The notes under the pieces are model-generated. The model did no database searches, was not told where the DNA came from, and saw only the letters and a list, made by a program, of their open reading frames with translations. From Arthrobacter koreensis (GTDB lineage Bacteria; Actinomycetota; Actinomycetes; Actinomycetales; Micrococcaceae): a DNA stretch of 64,000 bases. The translations under genes were made by a program, and so were the position numbers. The stretch covers positions 1-64,000 of the forward strand of contig NZ_WACG01000002.1 in NCBI RefSeq assembly GCF_009193255.1. Direction: 5' to 3'. Shown here piece by piece: positions 1-10,029 of the stretch (positions are counted from its first letter, which is position 1; every line of letters starts with the position of its first letter).

Positions 1-103
1 GCGGGGGAAACGCCCGGTCCCATTCCGAACCCGGAAGCTAAGACCCGCAGCGCCGATGGTACTGCACTCGGGAGGGTGTGGGAGAGTAGGTCACCGCCGG
101 ACA
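1..103 (+). rRNA. rrf: 5S ribosomal RNA, 3' portion
   Basis: The window opens inside a 5S rRNA gene. Typical actinobacterial 5S stretches are visible: GGTCCCATTCCGAACCCGG near position 17 and GGGAGAGTAGGTC near 80. The closing-stem bases ACCGCCGGA end near position 102. The first 15 or so bases of the gene lie outside the window. It is presumably the last gene of an rRNA operon, and a strong hairpin follows directly. Confidence 0.95.
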
Positions 104-110
104 ATCATTA

Positions 111-151
111 CAGGTTCAGGCCCCGCAGGGTTGCGGGGCCTGAACTGCTTT
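111..151 (+). terminator. Intrinsic terminator after the 5S rRNA gene
   Basis: The 14-bp arm GTTCAGGCCCCGCA (114-127) is exactly complementary to TGCGGGGCCTGAAC (132-145). The loop is 4 nt and a short T run follows. It lies a few bases after the 5S 3' end, so it very likely ends the rRNA operon. Confidence 0.9.
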
Positions 152-450
152 AACACCACCGAACACCCACAGCCGTGGGCTCGTGGGTCGGGGGGCTGGT
201 CTGGGGGATGGTTGCCGGCCCGGACCGTTTGCCCGGACAAGTTGCCGGGGACGGGCGCGGGTACCGGGGCCGGCGGCCCGCGCTGATCGGGTGTGTTCTT
301 TGGGCCTGCACCCTGGTGCGGGCCCTTTCCGTGTTTAACCAGCCGTTGCCCCTGTCCTCGGGGTCTGGCCTGAACCAGGGGACTGGAACAGCTGGCCGGG
401 ACGGGGTTTCCCAGCTCCTGTGACTCCTGGCCCTTCCCGGGACCACACCA
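152..450. other. Non-coding stretch after the rRNA operon
   Basis: About 300 bases of GC-rich sequence with no credible gene. Open frames exist on both strands, but they are proline, glycine and tryptophan rich, have no ribosome binding site and resemble no family I know. I see no RNA gene in it. It leads into the tandem repeat that starts near 451. Confidence 0.6.
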
Positions 451-690
451 GGCACCACCAGCCACGACGGGTGGGAACCACCGCGGTGCGGAACCCCAGG
501 GGCACCACCGGCCACGACGGGTGGGAACCACCGCAACAACCGGGTCCCAGGGGCACCACCGGCCACGAGGGCTGGGAACCACAGCAGGAACCGGGTCTCA
601 TGGGAAACACCGGTCACGACGACTGGGAACCACAGCAGGAACCCGGTCTCATCAGAAACAGCGGTCACGAGGGCTGGGAACCACCCACCC
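451..690. repeat. 51-bp tandem repeat, about five copies
   Basis: The core (G/T)CCACGA(C/G)G...TGGGAACCAC recurs at about 461, 511, 562, 613 and 664, so the period is 50 then 51, 51 and 51 bases. Copies 1-2 contain GGTGGGAACCACC, which can fold as GGTGG-GAA-CCACC. Later copies carry a CTGGGAACCACAG variant. Because 51 is a multiple of three, frames stay open through the array, but no start signal or known protein supports coding. The function is unknown. Confidence 0.85.
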
Positions 691-740
691 TTCGCTGTCT
701 TTTCATCGGAGCACGGGGGTGGAAAGTGGGGAGCTTCACT

Positions 741-925
741 GTGTGTCACACGCCGTAGACAGCCGATCGGATCGTGGTGCACGCGCTCTGCCGTAGAATT
801 GGGGAGGACCCCGTGCGGTCCCCAAGACTTTTGCAGGTGTAGTCCTGCCAATTACCTACACATACATAGTGACGAGCGACTGCAGTTAAATTCCGTTGGT
901 CGGCTCACGACGAGAGGAACTCAGC
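741..925 (+). promoter_or_regulatory. Upstream region and leader of the repeat-rich TPR gene
   Basis: A perfect GTGTG-T-CACAC palindrome lies at 741-751. A plausible -10 box, TAGAAT, lies at 794-799 without a clear -35 box. The following leader of about 120 nt can form a small hairpin GGACC/GGTCC (806-821) and a second one GTGTAG/CTACAC (837-861). It ends with the ribosome binding site GAGAGGA about 8 nt before the ATG at 926. Promoter assignment is by eye only. Confidence 0.4.
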
Positions 926-2809
926 ATGTCCGAGCAGAACAACCGGGAAGAGCGCGACAGCCAGGGACGACCCCGCGCGAACGATCGTAAGCCCCCGCAG
1001 CGCAAGTCCTACAACGACCGGCAGTCTTCCTCCGGTCGTCCCGCTCGTGACGGCGAGCGTAAGCCTTTTGGTAAAGAAGGCGCTTCCCGTAAGTCGTTCA
1101 GCAAAGACCGGGGTGATCGTCCGGGACGTGATGGTGTGCGTCGGTCCTTAAATTCGGATCGTGGTGAGCGTAAGCCGTTCAGCAGTGAGCGCGGTGAGCG
1201 TAAGCCGTTTGCCGGACGCGACGGTGAGCGTAAGCCGTTCAGCACGGATTCCGGTGATCGTAAGCCGTTCAGCAGTGACCGGGGTGATCGGCCGGGACGT
1301 GATGGTGAGCGTCGGTCCTTTAATTCGGATCGTGGTGAGCGTAGGCCGTTTGCCGGACGTGGTGAGCGTAAGCCGTTCAGCAGTGAGCGCGGGGAGCGGA
1401 AGTCATGGAATGATCGTCCGGGACGCGATGGTGAGCGTAAGTCGTTCAGCAAAGACCGGGGTGATCGGCCGGGACGTGATGGTGAGCGTCGGTCCTTTAA
1501 TTCGGATCGTGATGATCGTAAGCCGTTCAGCAGTGAGCGCGGGGAGCGGAAATCCTGGAATGACCGTCCGGCGCGTGACGGTGATCGTAAGCCGTTCAGC
1601 AATGACCGGGGTGATCGGCCGGGACGTGATGGTGAGCGTCGGTCCTTTAATTCGGATCGCGGTGAGCGTAAGCCGTTCAGCAAGGATTCCCGTGAGCGTA
1701 AGCCGTTTGGTGACCGGCCGGCGCGCGATGGCGACCGCAAGCCTTTCCGCAAGGACGACCGTCCGCATCGGAGCAATGACCGCCCCCAGCGCCACGGCAC
1801 CGAGGAAGCTCCCGTCACTGAGCGCAAGCACAACGCCCGGGACCTGCGCAGCGCCAACCGTGCCGGCCGCGAACGTTCTCCGGAGATTGACGACGACGTC
1901 ACGGGCCAGGAGCTGGACAAGGTCACCCGCGCCCAGCTGCGCAACCTCGAAGAGGTCAACGGTGAGTGGGTTTCCAAGCACCTGGTGATGGCGGGCCGGT
2001 TGATCGATACCGATCCCGAGCTTGCCTTCCAGCACGCCCTGGCAGCAAGCCGCCGCGGCGGCCGCCTTGCAGCCGTCCGTGAAGCAGTGGCCCTGACCGC
2101 TTACGCGGCGGGGGAGTTCGGTGATGCGCTCCGCGAGTTCCGCACCCACCGCCGGATCAGCGGATCCAATGAATACCTGGCCATGATGGCGGACTGCGAA
2201 CGTGGACTGGGCCGCCCGGACCGTGCCCTGGACCTGGTCCGTTCCGAGGAAGCTGCGGGACTGGACAATGCCGGCAAGGTGGACATCGCGATCGTTGCCT
2301 CCGGTGCCCGCATGGACATGGAACAGTACGACGCCGCTGTCAGCGCACTCGAGATCCCGCAGCTGGACAAGAACCGCGCCTTCTCCTACAGCCCAAGGCT
2401 CTTCCGTGCCTACGCCGATGCCCTTGAACTGGCAGGACGGGGCAACGAAGCCGAGCCGTGGCGCCGTCAGGCATTGCTGGCAGAAAGCGTCCTGGGCGTT
2501 GGCGCGTTCGCTGAGCCGGAGATCATGGACCTCGGTGAGGACGATGAACCGGCAGGCAAGCCGCGCTTCCGCCGCGACAGCGACAGCGACGGTGACAGCA
2601 CGGGTCCCGACGCCGGCACGGGAGAGGACCGCTCCGGCAACTACGCTGAGCGCGTTGAAACCGAAGCCAACCCGGCCGACGTCGACGTCGACGCAGAGGA
2701 GGACGACGCCCTCCCCAGCGACGAGCGAGAATCCCTCCTGGGAGCCGAGGAAACCGAGTCCGACAGCGAGGATGAGGACGCCCGTTCGAGCGCGGACAGC
2801 AATGACTGA
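926..2809 (+). CDS. Repeat-rich disordered protein with TPR-like core (Rv1691-like position)
   Basis: A 627-residue protein in three parts. Residues about 40-275 are tandem repeats built from RPGRDGERRSFNSDR, GERKPFSSER and ERKSWNDRP units, rich in Arg, Asp, Gly and Ser with a regularly spaced Phe or Trp. Residues about 310-530 are helical and TPR-like (for example LAFQHALAASRRGGR and AYADALELAGRGNEAEP). The tail of about 90 residues is strongly acidic. The ATG at 926 is chosen because GAGAGGA precedes it; an upstream in-frame codon at 896 lacks a site. The stop overlaps the HAD gene by 8 nt. The position in front of HAD-tlyA-nadK-recN matches the TPR gene Rv1691 in mycobacteria. The function is unknown. 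The N-terminal composition suggests nucleic-acid binding or condensate formation, which is inference. Confidence 0.85.
   Translation: MSEQNNREERDSQGRPRANDRKPPQRKSYNDRQSSSGRPARDGERKPFGKEGASRKSFSKDRGDRPGRDGVRRSLNSDRGERKPFSSERGERKPFAGRDGERKPFSTDSGDRKPFSSDRGDRPGRDGERRSFNSDRGERRPFAGRGERKPFSSERGERKSWNDRPGRDGERKSFSKDRGDRPGRDGERRSFNSDRDDRKPFSSERGERKSWNDRPARDGDRKPFSNDRGDRPGRDGERRSFNSDRGERKPFSKDSRERKPFGDRPARDGDRKPFRKDDRPHRSNDRPQRHGTEEAPVTERKHNARDLRSANRAGRERSPEIDDDVTGQELDKVTRAQLRNLEEVNGEWVSKHLVMAGRLIDTDPELAFQHALAASRRGGRLAAVREAVALTAYAAGEFGDALREFRTHRRISGSNEYLAMMADCERGLGRPDRALDLVRSEEAAGLDNAGKVDIAIVASGARMDMEQYDAAVSALEIPQLDKNRAFSYSPRLFRAYADALELAGRGNEAEPWRRQALLAESVLGVGAFAEPEIMDLGEDDEPAGKPRFRRDSDSDGDSTGPDAGTGEDRSGNYAERVETEANPADVDVDAEEDDALPSDERESLLGAEETESDSEDEDARSSADSND
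1043..1750 (+). repeat. In-frame coding repeats in the TPR gene
   Basis: A higher-order DNA unit beginning ACCGGGGTGATC and continuing through the codons for RPGRDGERRSFNSDR recurs at about 1107, 1278, 1455 and 1605. The spacings are 171, 177 and 150 bases, all multiples of three. Shorter 24-30 bp units lie between copies. The near identity at DNA level implies recent expansion or gene conversion, so copy number probably varies between strains. Confidence 0.85.
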
Positions 2810-3797
2810 GCCGCTCCTCGGCAGGTTCGATGCCGTCTTCGCGGACCTGGACGGAGTTGTCTATGCCGGCCCCCATGCCATTCCCGGAGCGCCAGAGGCG
2901 TTGCAGGGGCTGGAGGGTGCCGGCGTAAAACTCGCCTACATCACGAACAATGCCTCGCGTTCCTCAGCGGCGGTCGCTGAGCACCTGCGTGATCTTGGTG
3001 CGCCCGCCACCGCGGAGAATGTCTTCGGTTCCGCACAGGCCGGGGCAGAGCTGCTGGCCGGACTGGTTCCGGCCGGCAGCAGGGTGCTGGTCACCGGAAG
3101 CGCAACGCTGCGGGACCAGGTGCGGGCCCAGGGCCTGGAACCGGTCGACTCGGCCGAAGAGAATCCGGCGGCGGTGATCCAGGGCTTCGACCCGTCGCTC
3201 GGCTGGAAGGACCTTGCCGAAGCTGCGTTTGCGGTCGCTGCCGGAGCCGTGTGGGTTGCCACGAACACGGACCTGTCCATCCCGCAGGCACGAGGCATCG
3301 CCCCGGGCAACGGCACACTGGTAGCTGCCGTCGCTGCCGCCACCGGTCAGCGTCCCGTGGTGGCCGGTAAGCCGGAAGCACCATTGTTTACGACGGCGGC
3401 ACGCCATGTGGGTGTGGCCCGGCCGCTCGTCGTCGGGGACCGGCTGGACACCGACATCCTGGGCGGCACCAATGCCGGCTATGCGACTGCCCTGGTCCTC
3501 ACCGGCGTCGACAGCCCGGCCGCGGCGCTGGCCGCGCGGACGCCGGAGCGGCCCAGCTATCTCCTTCCATCCCTGGCAGCCTTGTACGAGCCGTACCCGG
3601 CCGTCGAAACCGTTGAAGGTGGAGTCCGCTGCGGCTCGGCGACGGCCCGTGTTCGCGGGGAAGAGGTACTCATCGCGGCCCCTGAGGGGGATCTGGACGG
3701 ATGGCGGGCGGCGTGTGCTGCCTGGTGGGAAGAACACCCGGATGCTGAGAAGGCAACGAATCCACAGGTCCGCTGGACTGTCAGCGCCGGGCGCTAG
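2802..3797 (+). CDS. HAD-family sugar/glycerol phosphatase (NagD-like)
   Basis: A 331-residue haloacid dehalogenase hydrolase of the NagD class. The nucleophile motif DLDG has Asp15 and Asp17, ITNN is motif II, and GKPEAP plus VGDRLDTDI carry the later Lys and Asp motifs. The M. tuberculosis protein at this position, Rv1692, is a glycerol-3-phosphate phosphatase, so phospholipid or glycerol recycling is the likely role by analogy. The ATG at 2802 overlaps the end of the upstream gene. The C-terminal 70 residues after YLLPSLAALYEPYP form a small extra region seen in actinobacterial members. Confidence 0.85.
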   Translation: MTEPLLGRFDAVFADLDGVVYAGPHAIPGAPEALQGLEGAGVKLAYITNNASRSSAAVAEHLRDLGAPATAENVFGSAQAGAELLAGLVPAGSRVLVTGSATLRDQVRAQGLEPVDSAEENPAAVIQGFDPSLGWKDLAEAAFAVAAGAVWVATNTDLSIPQARGIAPGNGTLVAAVAAATGQRPVVAGKPEAPLFTTAARHVGVARPLVVGDRLDTDILGGTNAGYATALVLTGVDSPAAALAARTPERPSYLLPSLAALYEPYPAVETVEGGVRCGSATARVRGEEVLIAAPEGDLDGWRAACAAWWEEHPDAEKATNPQVRWTVSAGR

Positions 3798-3806
3798 GCT
3801 GTGCCC
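3795..3806 (+). promoter_or_regulatory. TAGGCT -10 box, leaderless start
   Basis: TAGGCT (3795-3800) is followed by six bases and then GTG at 3807. This spacing puts the expected transcription start on the GTG itself, so the small gene and tlyA downstream may be read from an internal leaderless promoter. A weak -35 (CTGGAC) is seen at 3773-3778. Confidence 0.55.
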
Positions 3807-4070
3807 GTGGAAGAAAGAGCAGAGACCGGCGGGGACTCCCCGAAACCGGAACTGACCGGGGACCCGGCTGTCGATGAGGTGCTGTCCGGCCTGTCAGACA
3901 TCGCCGAGACGCCGGTGGGTGATCACGCTGCCCTCTACGCAGGACTGCACGACGGTCTGCTCGCGGCGCTCAACGAGGAACCAGGCCAAAGCCGCGGATC
4001 TGTGCCTGGCGCAGGTTCCACGGGCGTGACTCCAACCGCGGCGCCGCTTCCTGGACAGGGACCCGCTTAG
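3807..4070 (+). CDS. Small conserved actinobacterial protein (Rv1693-like position)
   Basis: A protein of about 87 residues with a conserved central helix pair around DPAVDEVLSGLSDIAETPV and LYAGLHDGLLAALNE, and a low-complexity Gly/Pro/Ala tail. It lies between the HAD phosphatase and tlyA, where M. tuberculosis has the small gene Rv1693. GTG 3807 is preferred over GTG 3801 because it sits six bases after a TAGGCT box; no Shine-Dalgarno is present. tlyA begins one base after its stop, so the two are surely co-transcribed. Function unknown. Confidence 0.75.
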   Translation: MEERAETGGDSPKPELTGDPAVDEVLSGLSDIAETPVGDHAALYAGLHDGLLAALNEEPGQSRGSVPGAGSTGVTPTAAPLPGQGPA

Positions 4071-4071
4071 C

Positions 4072-4944
4072 ATGGCCCGGCTTGACCAGGAACTGGTGAC
4101 CCGCGGCCTGGCCCGTTCGCGCACGCATGCCGCCAAGCTCATCGCCGCAGGACGCGTACAGCGCGGCCAGACCGTGCTCACCAAGGCGTCTGCACCCATC
4201 CGGCCGGAGGAACCGCTGAGCGTGGCAGACGACGGCGGACCCGACTACGTGAGCCGGGCCGGGCATAAACTCGCGGGTGCACTGGCGGCATTCCCCGGCG
4301 TGGACCCTACCGGTCTGCGTTGCCTGGACGCCGGTGCATCAACCGGCGGGTTCACCGATGTGCTGCTGCGCGCCGGGGCCCTGGAAGTGGCGGCGGTGGA
4401 CGTAGGGCACGGCCAGCTGGTGGATTCCCTCCGCGCGGATCCACGGGTCCGGGTCTTCGAGGGCATGAACGTCCGCTACTTCACACCCGCGGACATTGGC
4501 GGCACCGTGGACCTCACCGTGGCCGACCTGAGTTTCATCTCCCTGACCATGGTGATCGCTCCGCTGGCAGCCGCCACACGGCCGGGAGGCAGCTTGCTGC
4601 TGATGGCGAAACCCCAGTTCGAGGTGGGCCGGGAGCTGCTGAACCGCACCGGCGTCGTGACCGATCCGGCACGCCACCGGCTCGCAGTCGAGCGGGTGGC
4701 CGGCGCCGCGCTGGACGCGGGTTTGGAAATCAGCGGAATCGCCCGCAGTCCTTTGCCCGGGCAGAACGGGAATGTGGAATTCTTTATGTGGATGACGGTC
4801 CCCCAGGGGACTCCCCGCGACGCGGCAGACCGGGCCGCAGCGGCGGCGGTACTCGTCAACGGGGTCTTTGGCGGACCCGGCGCGTTTGCGGAGGCGCCGC
4901 AGGGCGTAGAAGACTGGCGGGACGGCAACACACTTGCTCCGTAA
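4072..4944 (+). CDS. tlyA: TlyA rRNA 2'-O-methyltransferase / haemolysin family
   Basis: A 290-residue protein. An N-terminal S4 RNA-binding domain (RLDQELVTRGLARSRTHAAK) is followed by an FtsJ-type methyltransferase fold with the SAM motif LDAGASTGGFTD, ADLSFISL, the Lys of MAKPQFEVG and the late Glu of NVEFF, matching the K-D-K-E arrangement. TlyA methylates cytidines in 16S and 23S rRNA; its loss gives capreomycin resistance in mycobacteria. The length is slightly above the mycobacterial form. It starts at ATG 4072 right after the small upstream gene and precedes nadK, as in other actinobacteria. Confidence 0.95.
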   Translation: MARLDQELVTRGLARSRTHAAKLIAAGRVQRGQTVLTKASAPIRPEEPLSVADDGGPDYVSRAGHKLAGALAAFPGVDPTGLRCLDAGASTGGFTDVLLRAGALEVAAVDVGHGQLVDSLRADPRVRVFEGMNVRYFTPADIGGTVDLTVADLSFISLTMVIAPLAAATRPGGSLLLMAKPQFEVGRELLNRTGVVTDPARHRLAVERVAGAALDAGLEISGIARSPLPGQNGNVEFFMWMTVPQGTPRDAADRAAAAAVLVNGVFGGPGAFAEAPQGVEDWRDGNTLAP

Positions 4945-4968
4945 CGGGGCAGAACAGGACTGGACAAG

Positions 4969-5913
4969 ATGAGCAGACGGATACTGGTGCTCGCGCACAC
5001 CGGCCGGAAGGCCGCCATGGCTGCGGCCCAGGAAGTCTGCACCCAGCTGCACGCCGCCGGCCTGGTGCCGGTGATGCGGCGCAAGGATCTCGAGGACATC
5101 CAGGCCGAATACGGACAGCTCACCGTCCCCACCGAAATCCTCTTCGAAGATCTGCAGCTCGCGGATGTGGATCTCGGCATGGTGCTGGGCGGAGACGGAA
5201 CCATCCTGCGCGCCGCCGAGCTGGTGCGGGACACCGAAGTCCCGCTGCTCGGCGTGAACCTGGGCCACGTTGGATTCCTGGCCGAAAGTGAACGCGAAGA
5301 CCTGGAGAAGACCGTCGGCTGGGTCGTGGACCGGGCGTACACGGTGGAGGAACGCCTCACCATCGACGTGAAGGTGTGGCTGGACAGCACCCTGCTCGCC
5401 CACACCTGGGCCCTGAACGAAGCCGCCGTCGAGAAGGCGGATCGCCAGCGCATGCTCGAGGTAGTCATGGAGGTGGACGGCCGCCCCATTTCATCCTTCG
5501 GCTGCGACGGCGTTGTCATGGCCACCCCCACCGGATCCACAGCCTACGCTTTCTCCGCCGGGGGACCGGTGGTCTGGCCGGAGGTGGAAGCCCTGCTGAT
5601 CACCCCGATCAGCGCCCATGCCGTCTTCTCCCGGCCCCTGGTGGTGGCCCCGGACTCAATTCTGGCGGTGGAGATCCTGACCCGGAACGCCGCCAACGGC
5701 CTGCTCTGGTGCGACGGCCGGCGCAGCCTCGACCTGCCCCCGGGTGCCCGCGTGGAAGTCACCCGGTCGGATGTTCCCGTCCGGCTGGCACGAACCCACC
5801 AGACGCCGTTCTCCGAACGCCTGGTCCGCAAATTCCAGCTGCCCACCCAGGGCTGGCGCGGACCGGCGAACCATCCCGCAGACGTAGCCGAGAGCGGAGG
5901 AGTGCTCCCGTGA
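4969..5913 (+). CDS. nadK: NAD kinase
   Basis: A 314-residue ATP/polyphosphate-NAD kinase that phosphorylates NAD to NADP. The diagnostic GGDG motif appears in VLGGDGTILRAAELV, with NLGHVGFLAE and the TPTGSTAYAFSAGGP nucleotide-binding segment. The start is the ATG at 4969, 24 nt after tlyA. Its end overlaps the GTG start of recN by 4 nt. The tlyA-nadK-recN trio is a standard actinobacterial operon. Confidence 0.96.
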   Translation: MSRRILVLAHTGRKAAMAAAQEVCTQLHAAGLVPVMRRKDLEDIQAEYGQLTVPTEILFEDLQLADVDLGMVLGGDGTILRAAELVRDTEVPLLGVNLGHVGFLAESEREDLEKTVGWVVDRAYTVEERLTIDVKVWLDSTLLAHTWALNEAAVEKADRQRMLEVVMEVDGRPISSFGCDGVVMATPTGSTAYAFSAGGPVVWPEVEALLITPISAHAVFSRPLVVAPDSILAVEILTRNAANGLLWCDGRRSLDLPPGARVEVTRSDVPVRLARTHQTPFSERLVRKFQLPTQGWRGPANHPADVAESGGVLP

Positions 5914-7634
5914 TCGAAGAAATCCGCATCCGGGACCTGGGCGTCATCACCGATGCGACGCTGACACTTGGTTCAGGTTTCACCGTGGTCACCGGTGAGA
6001 CCGGCGCCGGCAAGACCATGGTCATCACCGCCCTCGGACTCCTCCTGGGCGCCCGCTCGGACGCCGGTGCGGTCCGCACCGGCGCCAAATCCGCGCTGGC
6101 GGAAGCGGTCGTGCGGCTCTCGCCGGACAGCCCGGCCCTTGTCCGCGCCGCGGACGCGGGCGCAGAGCTGGAGGAGTACGACGGCGGCACTGAACTCCTG
6201 GTGGCACGCACCGTCAACGCCGACGGCCGCAGCCGCGCACACCTGGGCGGACGATCCGCTCCGGTGGGCGTGCTGGCAGAGGTGGGCAGCCACCTGGTGG
6301 CGGTGCACGGGCAAACGGACCAGCTGCGGCTCAAGAGCACCACGGCCCAGCGGGAAGCCCTGGACAAGTACGCCGGGGAAACGCTCGCCGCAGCCATGGC
6401 TGCCTACCGGCAGGGCTATGACCGCTGGCGCGCCGCAGCAGCCGAGCTGACTGAGCTGCGCGAGACCGCCCGGGAACGCCTGCGCGAAGCCGAGTACCTT
6501 GCCGCATCACTTGAAGAGATCGACGCCGTTGCCCCGGAACCGGCCGAAGACGAGAACCTGAAAACCGAGGCGATGCGCCTGGGCAATGTCGAGGAGCTGC
6601 GGACAGCCTCAGTCGGCGCGCATTCCGCACTGGTCGCCGGGGATTTCTCCGACGGCTCGGACGCCACGTCGCTGGTTGACGCCGCCAAGCGCCAGCTGGA
6701 ACTTGCCGGTGAACACGACCCGGCGCTGGCTGCCGCAGCCGGCCGGCTCGCCGAGGTAGGCTACATCCTCGCGGACATTGCTGCCGAACTGTCCAGCTAC
6801 AGCGCATCCCTTGACTCCGATGGACCCGGGAGACTCGCGGAAGTTGAAGCCCGGAGGGCCGAGCTTGCCACCCTTGTCCGGAAGTACGCTCCCAGCATCG
6901 ATGAGGTGCTCGAATGGGCCGAAACGAGCCGTGCGCGGCTGGCCGACCTGGGAGACGACGGCAACCGGATCGAATCCCTCGAAGCCGAACTGTCCGAACT
7001 CGAAGCCCGGCTCCGGGACGAGGCAGCCGGCCTGACCAAGCTCCGCACCGAAGCCGCAGCCGAACTCGGAGAACGCGTGAGTGCGGAACTGACCGCGCTG
7101 GCCATGCCGGACGCCAGGCTGGTCATCAACGTAGAGCCAACCGGTGAGCTTGGTCCGTACGGTGCCGATGCCATTGAGTTCCTGCTCGCGCCGCATCCCG
7201 GCGCCCCGCCCCGCCCGCTGGGCAAGGGAGCGTCCGGCGGTGAACTCTCGCGGGTCATGCTCGCGATCGAAGTGGTCCTGGCGGAGGTGGACCCGGTGCC
7301 CACCTTCGTCTTTGACGAGGTGGACGCCGGCGTCGGCGGCAAGGCGGCCATTGAAATCGGGCGCAGGCTGGCGATGCTCGCTCGGCATGTCCAGGTGATT
7401 GTGGTCACCCACCTGCCCCAGGTGGCTGCCTTCGCCGGCCACCACATCCGCGTAATCAAAACCTCTTCCTCCGCAGGCGACGGAACCGGCGTAACCGCCA
7501 GCGACGTCGTCGTGCTGGACCGCGAGGCCCGGATCAGGGAACTGGCCCGGATGCTCGCGGGCCATGAGGACTCGGAGTCGGCCCGTGCCCACGCCGAGGA
7601 ACTGCTGGCGACGGCTGCCGTCCCCGGTGAGTAA
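5910..7634 (+). CDS. recN: DNA repair protein RecN
   Basis: A 574-residue SMC-like ATPase for double-strand-break repair. Walker A is GETGAGKT near residue 30, a coiled-coil middle runs from about 150 to 400, the ABC signature is KGASGGELSRVM and Walker B is FVFDEVDAGVGG. The GTG at 5910 overlaps the nadK stop and gives the canonical N-terminus MIEEIRIRDLGVI. In mycobacteria and corynebacteria SteA and a SteB/MctB protein follow recN, but here pyrG follows within about 40 nt. Confidence 0.96.
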   Translation: MIEEIRIRDLGVITDATLTLGSGFTVVTGETGAGKTMVITALGLLLGARSDAGAVRTGAKSALAEAVVRLSPDSPALVRAADAGAELEEYDGGTELLVARTVNADGRSRAHLGGRSAPVGVLAEVGSHLVAVHGQTDQLRLKSTTAQREALDKYAGETLAAAMAAYRQGYDRWRAAAAELTELRETARERLREAEYLAASLEEIDAVAPEPAEDENLKTEAMRLGNVEELRTASVGAHSALVAGDFSDGSDATSLVDAAKRQLELAGEHDPALAAAAGRLAEVGYILADIAAELSSYSASLDSDGPGRLAEVEARRAELATLVRKYAPSIDEVLEWAETSRARLADLGDDGNRIESLEAELSELEARLRDEAAGLTKLRTEAAAELGERVSAELTALAMPDARLVINVEPTGELGPYGADAIEFLLAPHPGAPPRPLGKGASGGELSRVMLAIEVVLAEVDPVPTFVFDEVDAGVGGKAAIEIGRRLAMLARHVQVIVVTHLPQVAAFAGHHIRVIKTSSSAGDGTGVTASDVVVLDREARIRELARMLAGHEDSESARAHAEELLATAAVPGE

Positions 7635-7656
7635 TACCCCAACCAACAAAAGGTGA

Positions 7657-7670
7657 TAGGCTCGAATTCC
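7657..7670 (+). promoter_or_regulatory. TAGGCT -10 box before pyrG
   Basis: TAGGCT at 7657-7662 lies 8 nt before GTG 7671, which fits a leaderless or nearly leaderless pyrG transcript. No clear Shine-Dalgarno is correctly spaced from GTG 7671. Confidence 0.5.
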
Positions 7671-9347
<1,677 letters not shown>

Positions 9348-9351
9348 GGAC

Positions 9352-10020
9352 ATGAGCGAGGACCGGGGGTTCGCCGACGAACAGAGTCCGCGACGGCTGC
9401 TGGAATCTTCCGTGGCCTACAGCGGTCCCATTTGGGACGTGGTGAGCGAAAAGTTCACCCTGACCGACGACGGTGAACCCCTGGTCCGCGACTTCATCCG
9501 GCACCCAGGTGCCGTGGCCATTCTGGCAATGAACGAACAGGGCCAGATCCTGCTCATCAACCAGTACCGCCATCCGGTACGGATGACACTGTGGGAAATC
9601 CCCGCCGGGCTCCTGGACGTCGAAGGCGAGGACTACCTCACCGCCGCTGTCCGTGAACTGGCCGAGGAAGCAGACCTCGTTGCCGAGGACTGGAACGTCC
9701 TCACCGACCTCTTCCTCTCTCCCGGGTCCTCCCGAGAGGAGCTCCGCATCTACCTTGCCCGCGGCCTGCACGAGGTCCCCGAGGCCGAGCGGCACGAACG
9801 CTTCCACGAGGAAGCGGAAATCAAGATGCTCTGGGTGGATCTCGACGACGCCGTGAAGGCGGTCCTGGAAGGGCGGATCCACAGCCCCTCGGCGGCAGCG
9901 GCAGTACTTGCGGCTGCTGCGGCGCGCAGTACCGGCTACGCCGGCCTGCGTCCGGGGGATGCGCCCTGGCCGGAACACCATTCGGAGCATCACGCCTGGC
10001 CCAACGGTTCCGTCCGCTAG
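9352..10020 (+). CDS. NUDIX hydrolase, ADP-ribose pyrophosphatase type
   Basis: A 222-residue NUDIX hydrolase. The Nudix box spans GLLDVEGEDYLTAAVRELAEEA with the REL-EE core, and upstream LINQYRHPVRMTLWEIPAG is typical of ADP-ribose pyrophosphatases. It probably hydrolyses ADP-ribose to AMP and ribose 5-phosphate. The ATG at 9352 starts 4 nt after pyrG. The pyrG-NUDIX-xerD order is the same as Rv1699-Rv1701. The C-terminal 30 residues are His and Pro rich and probably disordered. Confidence 0.9.
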   Translation: MSEDRGFADEQSPRRLLESSVAYSGPIWDVVSEKFTLTDDGEPLVRDFIRHPGAVAILAMNEQGQILLINQYRHPVRMTLWEIPAGLLDVEGEDYLTAAVRELAEEADLVAEDWNVLTDLFLSPGSSREELRIYLARGLHEVPEAERHERFHEEAEIKMLWVDLDDAVKAVLEGRIHSPSAAAAVLAAAAARSTGYAGLRPGDAPWPEHHSEHHAWPNGSVR

Positions 10021-10029
10021 GGGGAACCA

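Noticed and set aside
150-851. Long open frames on both strands across the 51-bp repeat region
   Set aside because: They arise because the repeat length is a multiple of three and the DNA is GC rich. There is no ribosome site, the composition is biased and no family resemblance is seen.
1009-1977. Large opposite-strand and shifted-frame open frames inside the repeat-rich TPR gene
   Set aside because: They are mirror images of the codon repeats (Arg/Ser-rich strings) and lack start signals; the plus-strand gene from 926 explains the region.
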